Below are positions 1 to 40,574 of a DNA stretch of 64,000 bases, piece after piece. Source of the DNA: Arctopsyche grandis (taxonomy: Eukaryota; Arthropoda; Insecta; Trichoptera; Hydropsychidae). The position numbers and the translations under genes are program-made. Where the stretch lies: the NCBI RefSeq assembly GCF_051622035.1, contig NC_135358.1, positions 22,820,501 to 22,884,500 on the forward strand. Reading direction: 5' to 3'. Position 1 is the stretch's first letter; each line of letters begins with the position of its first letter. Below the pieces are notes generated by a model. That model did not search any database and had not been told where the DNA came from. It worked only from the letters and a program-made list of their open reading frames with translations.

Positions 1-236
1 ATATCAAAATAAAACTTTAATTTCATGAATATGTGATGACCCTGATTTTATTCCGTAAGTTGTAGCGTAGTTATGGAGACGTGCCGCGTATTATTGACAC
101 AATTTATTTATTCGTAAAGGCACCTCTATTATTATAACATTTCTCTGCGTTTAACCTTGTTCTTTAGATGATACGTAAAGTTTTTCGCAAAATTTTCACA
201 AACCAAGGCCAAGATAGTATATTGATTTAGCCACCC

Positions 237-892
237 TTAAGGCGCGGACACACAGAGAGGCACGATGCACTTGTTTTTTTTAGTTAGTTTTGCACACGTA
301 AAAAACGCTAGCATGCATAATTTATGCTTTGGCACCCAGGCTTGAATCCTTGTATTGACATATGTATGTACGTTTAACAGTGGTCGATAACGATGATTCC
401 CATATTTGAAGAAATGTAAGGAAAAACATCGAAACTTGTCGAAAAAAAAGGACCTATGCAAATTTTTCACAACTCGGGTTCACGTTCGATTCAGTGTATT
501 TTCTCCCTTAAAGTCATATCGTAGTATTTGCTCTGAACTGGACAGTTTTCAATTTTCTATGCTGATAAAACTATTAAAACGCAGACACACTGAATCGTAC
601 GGCACGGCAAGCCTATACGCCCATATCAGACTACAGCTGATATGGGCGTATTCTCATGTCATTGTTAATTCGTGCGATCTTAGTATTTCGATAAATTTAT
701 CATACATTTCTTCAAATATGGGAATCACTCTTATCACCGAAAATTGGATTAAATATCACCAAAAAGCGCCCCAGGGTTTGATTTTTGGCCTGGATTGCCA
801 AAGCATAGATCAGGCGTGCTAGCGTTTTTTTTAATGTGCAAAACTATCTAAAAAAACACGTACCTTGTACCACTTTGTGTCTGCGCCCTTAA
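237..892. mobile_element. MITE-like element with long inverted ends, flanked by TTAA
   Basis: The two ends are long imperfect inverted repeats. The left starts TTAAGGCGCGGACACACAG, and the reverse complement of the right end starts TTAAGGGCGCAGACACAAAG. Both arms then share a T-run, AGTTTTGCACA and AACGCTAGCA. TTAA sits at both borders (237-240, 889-892), consistent with a TTAA target. There is no transposase; the 138-codon frame inside is not recognisable. A 15-bp perfect hairpin (615-629 with 637-651) and an internal copy of the CGCAGACACACTGA end at about 577 suggest a nested insertion. Related copies lie at 30521-30842 and 36752-36860. Superfamily is not certain. Confidence 0.65.
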
Positions 893-1900
893 AATATACC
901 AGTAAATGCGTGGAAAAGAGTTATCAAACACTGCTTAGTATCATTCCTTGTTGGGTACGGCTCTACTTTTTAATATTATATCGGAATATATGTACATACA
1001 TAAATAATGTATTTCAGAATAGGAAAGACTAATTTCTAAAAAAAATACCTACTCAAAATCGTACGTTTGTTTTCTCTCAAAATTAGGATTTCAACACTTC
1101 CACCACGATTATTTTTTGATAAATTTATCATAGATAAAAGCGATGATAAACAATTTAGATCACACAACAGCATTGCCAAAATCCAATAACCATATAATAG
1201 CAACGTACATTATTGTGTGCAATTTTCCGCTCGTTTAGAAACGAGCTCGTAGAGAAGCGCGGATATAGCTGAAAATACATAAAATGATGACAATGTCCGT
1301 GAGTAACTATCGATACTAATAATCGAATAAGTAGTGATTAACTATTGAATTAGAGCATTTGCAATTGGTGGCAATAAAACGTTCCGGTACCGATTGGTAT
1401 CTAAGGGGCTAATTGATTTTAAATTAGATTGAATTGATACCTCTTCGGCGTATTCGAAGGGGGTGGATGTTTCTTAACAACCGCACGAGAGACGGCGTTG
1501 CTAGGGGATGATTTTCCGAATGTGGGGTGGGTGGATCAGGGGGTTCAAGTGAGAGTAAAGTGCGATAGAGAAGCTCCAAGAGTCTTACAGAACAAGAACG
1601 ATGTCTTACTCAATTAATTAGCGGCACTGGATAAGTAACGCCTCGTGAAATAAACCCCTTTTATTTTTTTTACTTAAAAACGATTAAATATGTGTCAAGT
1701 TTTGACAAGTACATACACACATACGTAGACAGAAATCATAAATTATCTTATTCAAATCTTAAACTCCACACCTACATATACATAGGTCTAATCTTGTTTC
1801 ATAGAGAGAATTCAGTAAGTTTACGGAATTTATTTAATATTGCCCTATTTGTTTGATATATTTTTATTTTCATAGAATATTTTTTTTACTTTATTATTTT
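893..1900. other. intergenic, no gene; complex block at about 1310-1640
   Basis: No coding signal. Most is AT-rich. The block at about 1310-1640 is less repetitive and carries several TAAT/ATTA homeodomain-type cores (for example CTAATTGATTTTAAATTAG near 1408) and GC-richer segments. That could be a distal cis-regulatory element of the homeobox gene downstream, but this is only inference from composition and motifs. Likewise 1-236 shows no feature. Confidence 0.3.
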
Positions 1901-2337
1901 ACTAGTGGTTCTACCCGGCTTCGCTCGGTATTTGTAATATAAACCGCTTAAAAATGACTAATCTAATAGTAAACATTTTATTAAATTTATTTGAATAGTT
2001 TTATTTTATATAAATTTATTTGAATACTCATTTGTTTTTTTATTGAATTGACTGTCACAAAACAAACATCTATACTGTCTCTTTCGAAATTATATGTATA
2101 CCAGAATCCGGCACCTGCACCCCCAGAGGCTTCGCCCTCGGCGGCTGCGCCCCCGGCGGTACCTGGGCCCCCTAGGGCTTTGCCCCCTAGGACTTCGAAT
2201 CCTTTGAATCGAAAAAAATCGAATCTATGAAGCCTATGAATCGAAAAAAAAATAAATCGAATTTGTCGTCTACGAACCAACGAACGAAGGTTACATACAT
2301 ACAAAGTCTCTTTCTAAATTATATATTAGATGTCATA
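1901..2337 (-). mobile_element. Helitron-like element, 3' end on the - strand, interrupted by an RTE LINE
   Basis: Read on the - strand, the element ends in ACCGAGCGAAGCCGGGT, a short GC hairpin, followed by CTAGT at 1905-1901. That matches the Helitron 3' signature of a hairpin then CTRR with a T after it. Upstream it shares ATTTACTATTAGATTAG-type sequence and a GC-rich minisatellite (about 2107-2205) with the fuller copy at 34934-35587. The LINE at 2350-6055 is inserted at its other side; the target sequence is duplicated at 2338-2349 and 6056-6067. Confidence 0.6.
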
Positions 2338-2349
2338 TGTAACACATCG

Positions 2350-5300
2350 GATGGTCCGAGTCCGACTGTCACCGTGTCCGCGCGCGTTTCTCTCGCTCTC
2401 ACTTTGCATTTCGAAATACTCGGACTCCCCACCCATCTATCACTACAAAACTAACCGTCTACTCACTTATTTAACTAATTGCATCCTAGTATAATTTAAG
2501 TGTAAAAATAAACAGATGATCGGCCGTTAACAGCGTTTTTTAATATCAGTGATTGCGTAAAATTTTGTGTTAATTTTGTGTCAGTTACAAAAGCGTATAC
2601 GAACGAGATACATCTCCCTACCTGAATACAAAAAAAAATAAGGGTCCCTGCTCGTCAGCCAAAATTCGGTCCCACAGAAGCAATAAATCTTCCACATAAT
2701 TGCTTTCAGACAAAAATTTTTAACGAACTTTACTTAATAGAATAATAGCAAACAGAAACGGTGTTTCCCAACTGTCTAATAGTTCTTTTTCATATTTAAT
2801 TTATATTAAAGTAATTCGTGTAATTTTATATTCTTTACTAAATTTATTATTAAAATATTAAATTGCAAACCGCACTCACACATATATAAATCCGTTGTCT
2901 CCAAAGAGGCGTCTCACGATAAAGATCTGTAAAGAAAGTAGTATAACAATTGCTAATCTATTATTATCATAACTAACTACTTTCACTTACAAAGTAACCC
3001 TGTTAAATGGCATGTAATAACTCATAAGTGATCCAAGTGATACCTAGGATGACTATCAGACAAAGCTGACCACAGAGAAGAGTCTATGGCGGTAAGAACT
3101 CACTCCTTGAATGGAAATCTCTCTCAAGTACCGCCTTTTTCTCAACACATCTTGGATAAATGCGAGAAAAATAATATCCAAACCTCCAACAAGGTAAAAG
3201 TGACGATGGATGATAGCTTAGCTAATAGAAACCTGTATTTAGCCACGTACAATGTAAGAACGTTATCGAGTGAAGGAAGTGTGCTTGCATTAGAGAATGA
3301 ATTAGAAAGTATCAAATGGGATTTAGTAGGACTTAGCGAAGTAAGACGAAAACAGGAAAACCAAATAATCCTAAAAAGTGGTAACTGTCTCTACTGGAGA
3401 GGGCTACCAAATGGTAGAATAGGAGGAGTAGGGTTTCTTATCAATAAGAGAATAGAAAGAAATATTATAGAAATAAGCGACATATCGGAACGTATATGCT
3501 ATGTAGTATTAAGAATCTCGAGCAGGTACACTTGTCAAATCTTCCAAGTGTACGCCCCCACATCTAGCCACCCAGACGAGGAAATAGAAGACTTCTACGA
3601 AAAACTACAGGGCGCATACGATAATAGCCGCCACCACTTTAAAATAATCATGGGCGACTTTAACGCAAAAATAGGACAAAAGGCAAACACAGAAAGAGCA
3701 GTAGGCAATTTTGGTACCGGCCAAAGAAACGACAGAGGCGATCGCCTCATAGAATTCGCAGAACACAACAGGCTCTTTATCACTAATTCATTTTTCAGGA
3801 AAAACGCAAACAATAAGTGGACTTGGGAGAGTCCTAAAGGAGACAGGGACGAAATAGATTTCATCCTAACAAATACCCTGCACTCCGTTAAAGACGTTAG
3901 TGTTTTAAGTAAAGTAGATATAGGTAGCGATCACAGATTAGTCCGGGCCAAGATGGCCATTAATATAAATTGCGAACGTAGGAAACTAATAAAAGGATGC
4001 AGTAGCTCTCCAGACTTCGCTCAACTAAGGTCTAGGAAAAAGGAATTCGAACTCGAACTTGGAAATAGATACGAGAAATTAAACCCAGAAGCAGACATCG
4101 AGGAATTGAACACTGTAATTAGTTCGGTTCTAACCTCAACAGGTAAAAAATTAGGTGGATTCAGGAAACAGATTAAATTAAGCAAAATTTCAGCGGAAAC
4201 AAAAAACCTAATTAAGCATAAAAGGAGTTTAGATAGGGATAATAATAAGCAAGAATACAATCTAGTAAATAAGGAAATTAAAAAGAGAATAGTCAGGGAT
4301 GTCAGGGATTTTAACAGCAAGTTAATAGAAAGTACCATTAAGAATAACCGTAGCCTGAAAAAGTGCAAACAGGATCTTTTCTTAGGCAAAAACCAATTGA
4401 TCGCAATCATATCAGAGAGCGGAGTAATAATTAGGAATAGAGAAGAAATCATAGACAGAGTTTACACGTTCTATGCAAAACTATACGAGAACGACAACGG
4501 CCAATCCCCCGCTCTGGAATCGACAAACGGCCAAAGGGTTCCTGCAGTATTGCCTAGCGAAGTAGAGGCCGTGCTAAAAACTGCAAAGAACGGTAAAACC
4601 CCAGGGGAAGATAATATTCCCATTGACTTACTAAAATGTGGCGGCTCCCCCCTAAATAATATCTTAGCTAGGCTTTTCAGCAAATGCATCCAGAACCAAG
4701 CTATACCAGAAGGATGGAATAACGCAACTATCATCTTAATACACAAAAAAGGTGATAAAAGCGATATCAAGAACTACCGACCCATTAGTTTACTTTCAGC
4801 GGTCTACAAGCTCTTCACGAAGGTTATTACAGAAAGGCTGAAGAATATCCTCGACGAGAACCAACCTATAGAACAGGCAGGATTTAGGGCAAATTTCAGT
4901 ACAATGGACCACCTCCAAGTAGTTGGCGAACTAATCGAACGCGCCAACGAATATCAACGGCCATTGTGCCTAGGTTTCGTCGATTATGAGAAAGCCTTCG
5001 ATACAGTGAGCCACAATGCAGTACTTAACGCTCTACAAACACAGGGAGTACCGGAACCCTATGTGGGGCTGTTAGCTGCAATATATAAGAATGCCACAGC
5101 TTCGGTTAAAATTTTTTCAGGTACAGATAGATTTAGCATAAGAAAAGGAGTAAGACAAGGAGATACAATCTCGCCCAAGTTATTCAATGCGGTGCTTGAG
5201 GGAGTTTTCAGGAACTTGGAATGGGACAAAGCCGGAGTAAGCATCAACGGTCGCTTCTTGAGTCACCTTCGGTTCGCAGACGATATAGTTTTAATAGCTC

Positions 5301-6055
5301 GTGATTCAGCTGACCTACTTAACAGACTAACACAGCTGGACAGGGAAAGTAGAAAAGTAGGATTAAAAATTAACGTAGATAAGACCAAACTAATGTTCAA
5401 TAGGTATTGCATGCCTGATAGCATCCCATTAGATGATAAACCAGTAGAAGTAGTAAATAATTATTTATATTTAGGTCAAATAATTGACATGTCTGGTAAT
5501 AAAGATGAAGAGATAAAGAGACGTATGAAATTAGGATGGAGTGCATTTGGACGGATGAATGCTGTTTTTAAATCAAAAATGCCACTCTGCCTGAAGAAAA
5601 AGATCTTTGATCAATGCGTTTTGCCAGTGATGACGTATGGATGTGAAACTTGGACACTGAACACCAAGATGCTACATAAAATCCAATGCACTCAAAGAAG
5701 TATGGAGCGCTGTATGCTTGGCATAACGAGAAAAGACAGAAAGCGGAACACGTGGGTGAGAAGTATGACAAGAGTAGTGGACATAGTGGATAGAGTGAAG
5801 AGATTGAAATGGCAATGGGCGGGTCACGTAGCTAGGAGGATGGACGAAAGGTGGACAAAAGAATTGCTTGAATGGTACCCGAGAGAATGCAAAAGGGTAA
5901 AAGGAAGACCGCAAGGAAGGTGGGTGAACGAAATTAGGAAAATGTGCGGGGTGAGATGGATGAGTGTTGCGCAAAACAGAGACGGGTGGAAGCGTGTTGG
6001 AGAGGCCTTCATCCAGCAGTGGATGGCGAGTGGCTGTAAATGATGATGATGATGA
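2350..6055 (+). mobile_element. full-length RTE-type non-LTR retrotransposon
   Basis: It is bounded by a 12-bp direct repeat TGTAACACATCG at 2338-2349 and 6056-6067, the target-site duplication. About 730 bases of leader precede the single long ORF. The 3' end is almost nothing but a TGATGATG microsatellite right after the stop codon, which is typical of RTE elements. No poly(A). The intact ORF and the TSD matching over 12 bases suggest a recent insertion. It sits inside a Helitron remnant. Confidence 0.9.
3086..6043 (+). CDS. RTE retrotransposon ORF: AP endonuclease plus reverse transcriptase
   Basis: This is a 985-codon intact ORF for target-primed retrotransposition. Residues about 50-290 form an APE-type endonuclease: N56 in ATYNVRTL, E85 in LSEVRR, Y156 in VYAPTS, D191 and N193 in GDFNAKIG, and the terminal SDH at 281-283. 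Residues about 500-800 form the reverse transcriptase: K-PGEDNIP near 504, NYRPISLL, QAGFR, D633 in FVDYEKAFD, KGVRQGD near 687, and the catalytic FADD at 730-733. The carboxy end has CETWTL and KWQWAGHVARR, as usual in the RTE clade. Length fits the clade (about 1000 residues). The first ATG is used; another in-frame ATG at residue 41 would still keep the whole endonuclease. No stop or frameshift is seen, so it may encode active protein. Confidence 0.93.
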   Translation: MAVRTHSLNGNLSQVPPFSQHILDKCEKNNIQTSNKVKVTMDDSLANRNLYLATYNVRTLSSEGSVLALENELESIKWDLVGLSEVRRKQENQIILKSGNCLYWRGLPNGRIGGVGFLINKRIERNIIEISDISERICYVVLRISSRYTCQIFQVYAPTSSHPDEEIEDFYEKLQGAYDNSRHHFKIIMGDFNAKIGQKANTERAVGNFGTGQRNDRGDRLIEFAEHNRLFITNSFFRKNANNKWTWESPKGDRDEIDFILTNTLHSVKDVSVLSKVDIGSDHRLVRAKMAININCERRKLIKGCSSSPDFAQLRSRKKEFELELGNRYEKLNPEADIEELNTVISSVLTSTGKKLGGFRKQIKLSKISAETKNLIKHKRSLDRDNNKQEYNLVNKEIKKRIVRDVRDFNSKLIESTIKNNRSLKKCKQDLFLGKNQLIAIISESGVIIRNREEIIDRVYTFYAKLYENDNGQSPALESTNGQRVPAVLPSEVEAVLKTAKNGKTPGEDNIPIDLLKCGGSPLNNILARLFSKCIQNQAIPEGWNNATIILIHKKGDKSDIKNYRPISLLSAVYKLFTKVITERLKNILDENQPIEQAGFRANFSTMDHLQVVGELIERANEYQRPLCLGFVDYEKAFDTVSHNAVLNALQTQGVPEPYVGLLAAIYKNATASVKIFSGTDRFSIRKGVRQGDTISPKLFNAVLEGVFRNLEWDKAGVSINGRFLSHLRFADDIVLIARDSADLLNRLTQLDRESRKVGLKINVDKTKLMFNRYCMPDSIPLDDKPVEVVNNYLYLGQIIDMSGNKDEEIKRRMKLGWSAFGRMNAVFKSKMPLCLKKKIFDQCVLPVMTYGCETWTLNTKMLHKIQCTQRSMERCMLGITRKDRKRNTWVRSMTRVVDIVDRVKRLKWQWAGHVARRMDERWTKELLEWYPRECKRVKGRPQGRWVNEIRKMCGVRWMSVAQNRDGWKRVGEAFIQQWMASGCK

Positions 6056-6067
6056 TGTAACACATCG

Positions 6068-7028
6068 AATATAAAAATGGAATATGAAATATTCTTTGTT
6101 AACCTAAATGTCTGTGAAAATGAAACGAATAGATACATTTATATCGAAATTAGTATGAAACATATCAATATATTATTTTAAAATAATATTATAATTTTTG
6201 AATATTAATTAAGTAAAAATTTAAATAATTTATATGTAGACTTGATTTAAAACCTTGACTTCGAGTATGTATGTATGTATGTATGTACATACAAGCTTTT
6301 ACTACAAACAGATGAACTGAAATTGAAAGCAAAATAGTTTTATATAAACCTTATTTGGAAATAATAATAATAATAATAATAAATGACGGACGTCCCTGAA
6401 AGCAGTCTCCCACCTCCAAATATAATTAATTCATTAAGATTGATTCGGGGTAAATGAAACACTTAATTAAGAGTAAGTGCTAAGGCTTAAGAGGGTGCCA
6501 GCAGTAGGTGGGTTGAGAGCGAGGGTGGGTGGTTAATTCTCACCCATTGGAGAGGTTTTCGAAGCCGTTTACAGGTAACCACTTTCAGTCATTATCGACC
6601 GATTTGTCCAGAATTGTCGCCTGATTGTGTGCTAATTTGACCTCTTTTAGACTCCTTCCCATTCCATTTAAACCGCATTTATACATACTTCAGTACTAAT
6701 ATCGAGTAAAGAAATATTATCGAGTAATTGCAAAACATACAAAAAAACATACGTAGTGGTATGTATTTGAAACCAACCATTTTATTGCATTGTGACTTCT
6801 CTACAAGTTATAAAACATACTGGGAAACAATTTCTACATTTTGTGTGTAATCAAATCAAATAAGAAACCAAGTGGAAATGTTGATTCATATTTTCAGCGT
6901 TCACGCTTCCGTTGATTCTCAAACTAAAAAATATTGTTTATTTTTATATACCTACATATATATTCGTGCAAACTACGTGTGATTGAATATATCTATTATA
7001 TGTTTTCAATGGAATTGAAGATGTACAT
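6068..7028. other. intergenic; possible regulatory block at 6380-6680
   Basis: No ORF of interest. Simple repeats occur at 6269-6290 (GTAT units) and 6362-6381 (AAT units). The stretch 6395-6680 is non-repetitive and GC-richer than its surroundings, with several ATTA/TTAATTAA homeodomain-type cores and a GGGTGGGTGG run. A cis-regulatory role for the nearby homeobox gene is inference only. Confidence 0.3.
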
Positions 7029-7293
7029 ATGAGCCGTTATATTTGAAAGTGGCATAAGTCAACTTTTCTTCATTTCGAGAAATATCTCGCAAAACATTAA
7101 ATATAATACTTTGCGTTTAACAATGTCTTAAAACAATGGAGGCCTGTAACACGTTTATTCTGCTTTTCCGAACGTCTGGACATATCAAATTGAAAATAAG
7201 TGATAAAAAATTGTGAATTAAGTCAAACAGAAATAGTGTTTTTGGAACTGAAAATTGGACTGCCGCCACTTTCAAATACATATAACGGCTCAT
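7029..7293. mobile_element. MITE with inverted ends ATGAGCCGTTATA
   Basis: The left end ATGAGCCGTTATATTTGAAA and the right end, reverse complemented ATGAGCCGTTATATGTATTT, are inverted repeats that continue into GAAAGTGGC. Length is about 265 bp with no coding capacity. A target duplication is not clear. Superfamily is unknown. Confidence 0.6.
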
Positions 7294-7901
7294 TTACTAA
7301 CAATTCCATTAAGTTTTGTGGTCAATAAATTAGCACAATGGTATATCAAAAATGTACATATGTATAATATATATTTTGGTTTTTAAATTTCAATAGACAA
7401 AATTAAAACACACATTCATAGCAAGACAATTTTGATTTCCCAAAAAAAAGTAAGTACATGTACAAACTGAAGTCAGTTATATATACATACAAACAAAATT
7501 CCGTTACATAAAAAGTTTATAAATTATAGTTAAACCTTTTACGGGTTTTTATTTATTTATTATGCTCTTATTATGAATCACGATTTACAAAAGTGTCCAA
7601 TCACATTGGTCTACAATCAGTGTTCTATGTGTAAATTATGTTTATGTATATAATATTACCTATTGATTGCTAAAATTGATAGATAGAGTATATGTACAAT
7701 ATACATAAATCACTAACCATTAATTAAGCAAAAGCATCTATCAAGTGACTGATATTGAAACAACCAATTCTAAACATTTTTTCTATCGTAGAGCTATATA
7801 CGATATCGTAGCTATTGACTTTACTTAAAATCGCGGTCGAAAAAATTTAAGAATTCAACATTTCAAGTTATAAGAAGACTGCCCACTACAATCAGTGCTG
7901 T

Positions 7902-8117
7902 CATTGGGTCTCCAAGGGTTTTCGGAAACGTTTTGTTCGAAATTCGAAATTTCCAAAACCGGTTAATAAATATCTTCATTTAATACACTGTTGATTGTTT
8001 TTGAATTGACAGTGTATTAATGAAGTGTTGGTAGTAAAATGTTTTTGAAAAAAAATTAAATGTAAATTAAATAGTAGCGTGATATTTATTGGTAGAATTT
8101 TTGTTGGAGACCCATTG
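7902..8117. mobile_element. MITE with inverted ends CAWTGGGTCTCCAA
   Basis: The left end CATTGGGTCTCCAAGG pairs with the right end, reverse complemented CAATGGGTCTCCAACA. In the middle is a long hairpin of CTTCATT and AATACACTGT arms (about 7974-8024). About 216 bp, noncoding. No matching flanking duplication was found, so the borders may be off by a few bases. Confidence 0.5.
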
Positions 8118-8149
8118 TTACAGAATTTGTATCACACGACTGTTTACAA

Positions 8150-8570
8150 CCACAGATCTAATATATAATTTCGAAAGAGACTTTGTATGTAATGTCTGTG
8201 GTGTGGTGGTAGAATCCGTGAAAAAATATAATTTTCTATGACGACGATATCGGTATTGAATTCGATTCCGTTTTCGATTCCAATTTCGATGTAGATTCCG
8301 GATCCCGATTTATTTTTCAGTTCCGGATCCGGATTCCTTTTTCAGTTCCGGATCAGAATTATTTTTTCAGTTCCGGTTTCCTCATATATAAAAAAAAGCA
8401 TTCGTTGTGTGTGTGTGTGTAATATGTACATTTCTGATTGGCTGTCGTCAAATGTTACTTTTTTTCGTTTCAAATAAATTTAATAAAAAAACAAATGAAT
8501 ATTTACTATTAGATTAGCCATGTTTAAGCGGTTTTTATTACAAATACCGTGCGAAGCCGGGTAAAATCAC
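8150..8570 (+). mobile_element. Helitron-related fragment
   Basis: The 3' part AAACAAATGAATATTTACTATTAGATTAGCC through the GCGAAGCCGGGT hairpin matches the ends at 1901 and 35587. It lacks the final CTAGT, so the tip is degraded. The left part contains the recurring motif AATTTCGAAAGAGACTTTGT, also seen near 2065, 2300, 27890 and 39225. At 8270-8380 GATTCC/TTCCGG units form a short degenerate tandem repeat. Confidence 0.45.
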
Positions 8571-8618
8571 TCATAGAATAATTCTGGGTGTACATAGAAT
8601 ATTCTGCGCGCGCACATT

Positions 8619-8817
8619 AATACGGGAGGAAAAGCCTGTTCCTCTCGTTCCTGTTGTATCCTGCTCGCGCAAATTAAGTGAGTATGTACGTGAGTATGTA
8701 CCGTTTACCATGCACCCTTTTTTTGATCTTTCTACTTAAGATCTTTCTATTTTCGATCTTTGCCTTCCGATATTTGCGTTTTCGGTAATTTAACATTCCG
8801 GATCGTCACGGAGACCG
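8619..8817 (-). repeat. dispersed repeat with GGTCTCC end, copy 1
   Basis: It shares GATCTTTGCCTTCCGATATT, TACCGTTTACCATGCA, CTGCTCGCGCAAATTAAGTG and CCTGTTCCTCTCGTTCC with 9286-9471 and with both arms of the foldback element at 41929-42300. It ends at GGAGACC. The CGTTCCTGTT motif also recurs at 9040-9062. No coding capacity. Confidence 0.55.
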
Positions 8818-9140
8818 AAAAATTCTATATCTATGGTTGTATAATTATTCTATATCTATGTTTACAACCTATTAGTTTCTCACTATAATAAATTGTCGCA
8901 CTGGCTGCCCAATAGAACGCTACGAACTATCATTATATATAGATACTTCTTTAATCCTGCCTGGTTCAGCTAGCTGCCTGGTATAACTAGCTGAACCCGA
9001 CATGCGTTGCAATGCCACAATAACGCATGCAATTCCCGTTCTCGTTCCCGTTCCTGTTCCCATTTGTCGGAAAAACGCAAGCAGCGAACACATTTAGATT
9101 TGGTTAGATTTATTTATATTGTTAGATTTAGAACATGGTT

Positions 9141-9240
9141 AGATTTGGGGGTTTTGTGACTCCAAATCGATCGTTTCTCTATCAGAGTTCGCCAATTTTA
9201 TCTGATCATTGTTGAAACGGTTCCTGATAATTGGTGATAG
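9141..9240 (+). mobile_element. SINE fragment, central domain only
   Basis: It carries the central SINE domain TTGTGACTCCAAATCGATCG ... ATCAGAGTTCGCCAATTTT ... TTGAAACGGTTCCTG found in the other SINE copies of this window (17330, 17882, 24546, 27926, 62222), but lacks the tRNA-like head. Confidence 0.55.
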
Positions 9241-9285
9241 ATCATTTCTTGTTGTCACAAATCTGTGTGTATAATTTGTAGTACA

Positions 9286-9471
9286 GGAAAAGCCTGTTCC
9301 TCTTGTTCCTGTTGTACCCTGCTCGCGCAAATTAAGTGAGTATGTACCGTTTACCATGCACCATTTTTTTTTTTTGATCTTTCGACTTAAGATCTTTCGA
9401 TTTTCGATCTTTGCCTTCCGATATTTGCGTTTTCTTTAATTTAACATTCTGGCTCGTCACGTAGACCCCTA
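9286..9471 (-). repeat. dispersed repeat with GGTCTCC end, copy 2
   Basis: Same module as 8619-8817: AAGCCTGTTCCTCTTGTTCC, then TACCGTTTACCATGCACC, then GATCTTTGCCTTCCGATATT, ending in GTAGACC. It is directly repeated relative to copy 1 at about 670 bp distance. Confidence 0.55.
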
Positions 9472-9884
9472 AAATTATATCAATAAATTAAAAAGATCAA
9501 CGTTCAGATGAGGAATAGGTATTATTGAACAAAAAAAAATGAAGCGACATACATATTATGAAAATAGCCGATAGGTATAGAACCCACATATGTACCTACA
9601 TACATACATACGTATATGTATACACTTAACATGAAGTAATACAATATACGATACACATCTAGTACCTACGTAATGAATACGCGTAAATGCTCAAGTCGCC
9701 ACAGATTGTTAAAGTGCGGAGCGGGCGTATAATGCGATAATGGGCGATCTCCATCGGGCGGCGTTAGGGCGCTCATCTCGCAGGGCCTCCCAACCCACCC
9801 CCATCCACCAGCCACCCACTCCGCCCCCCGGCGGCCGCCTAATAATACATTATTCGTAACCGTCATACAAACTGCTTGCTGGGG

Positions 9885-9890
9885 TATAAA
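9885..9890 (+). promoter_or_regulatory. TATA box
   Basis: GGGGTATAAATCGCC lies about 190 bases before the homeobox ATG and just upstream of a GC-rich leader. Spacing suits a start near 9915. No strong TCAGT initiator is visible there. Confidence 0.45.
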
Positions 9891-9922
9891 TCGCCCCATT
9901 TATCACATTAGAGCGACAACCA

Positions 9923-10075
9923 ATGGGAGGCGAGCGAAGGCGTTGCTTCGTGGGGAGTCCGCCCTCGTCACGTGGCGGAACCCCCGCCCTCGGCAGTCGT
10001 AGCACCGACACGGTCACATCCGGTGAAATGCGCGGACACCCCCATCCATCCCCATCCCCACTGACTGATGACTGA
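9923..10075 (+). CDS. upstream ORF, 50 codons, ends 2 bases before the homeobox ATG
   Basis: ATG at 9923 (context CAACCAATGG) runs open for 50 codons in another frame to TGA at 10073-10075. Two bases separate this stop from the main ATG at 10078. A second in-frame ATG lies at 10028. The peptide is basic and proline-rich with no known domain. Such an arrangement commonly lowers translation of the main ORF and allows termination-reinitiation. Whether it lies inside the transcript depends on the inferred start site. Confidence 0.5.
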   Translation: MGGERRRCFVGSPPSSRGGTPALGSRSTDTVTSGEMRGHPHPSPSPLTDD

Positions 10076-10077
10076 TT

Positions 10078-40574
<30,497 letters not shown>

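Larger units (their letters stand above)
9680..10077 (+). promoter_or_regulatory. promoter and 5' leader of the SHOX-like gene
   Basis: A GC-rich block directly precedes exon 1, in contrast to the AT-rich surroundings. A TATA box (TATAAA, 9885-9890) predicts transcription start near 9910-9920. The leader would then be about 160 bases and contain a complete upstream ORF (9923-10075). An in-frame TGA at 10069-10071, three codons before the ATG at 10078, fixes the reading frame start. Start site is inferred, not observed. Confidence 0.55.

Noticed and set aside
406..822. 138-codon frame at the left edge
   Set aside because: It lies wholly inside the TTAA-flanked MITE, crosses its inverted repeats and hairpin, and has no known domain.
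2048..2454. Small frames rich in proline and alanine near 2.1 kb
   Set aside because: They come from the GC-rich minisatellite of the Helitron.
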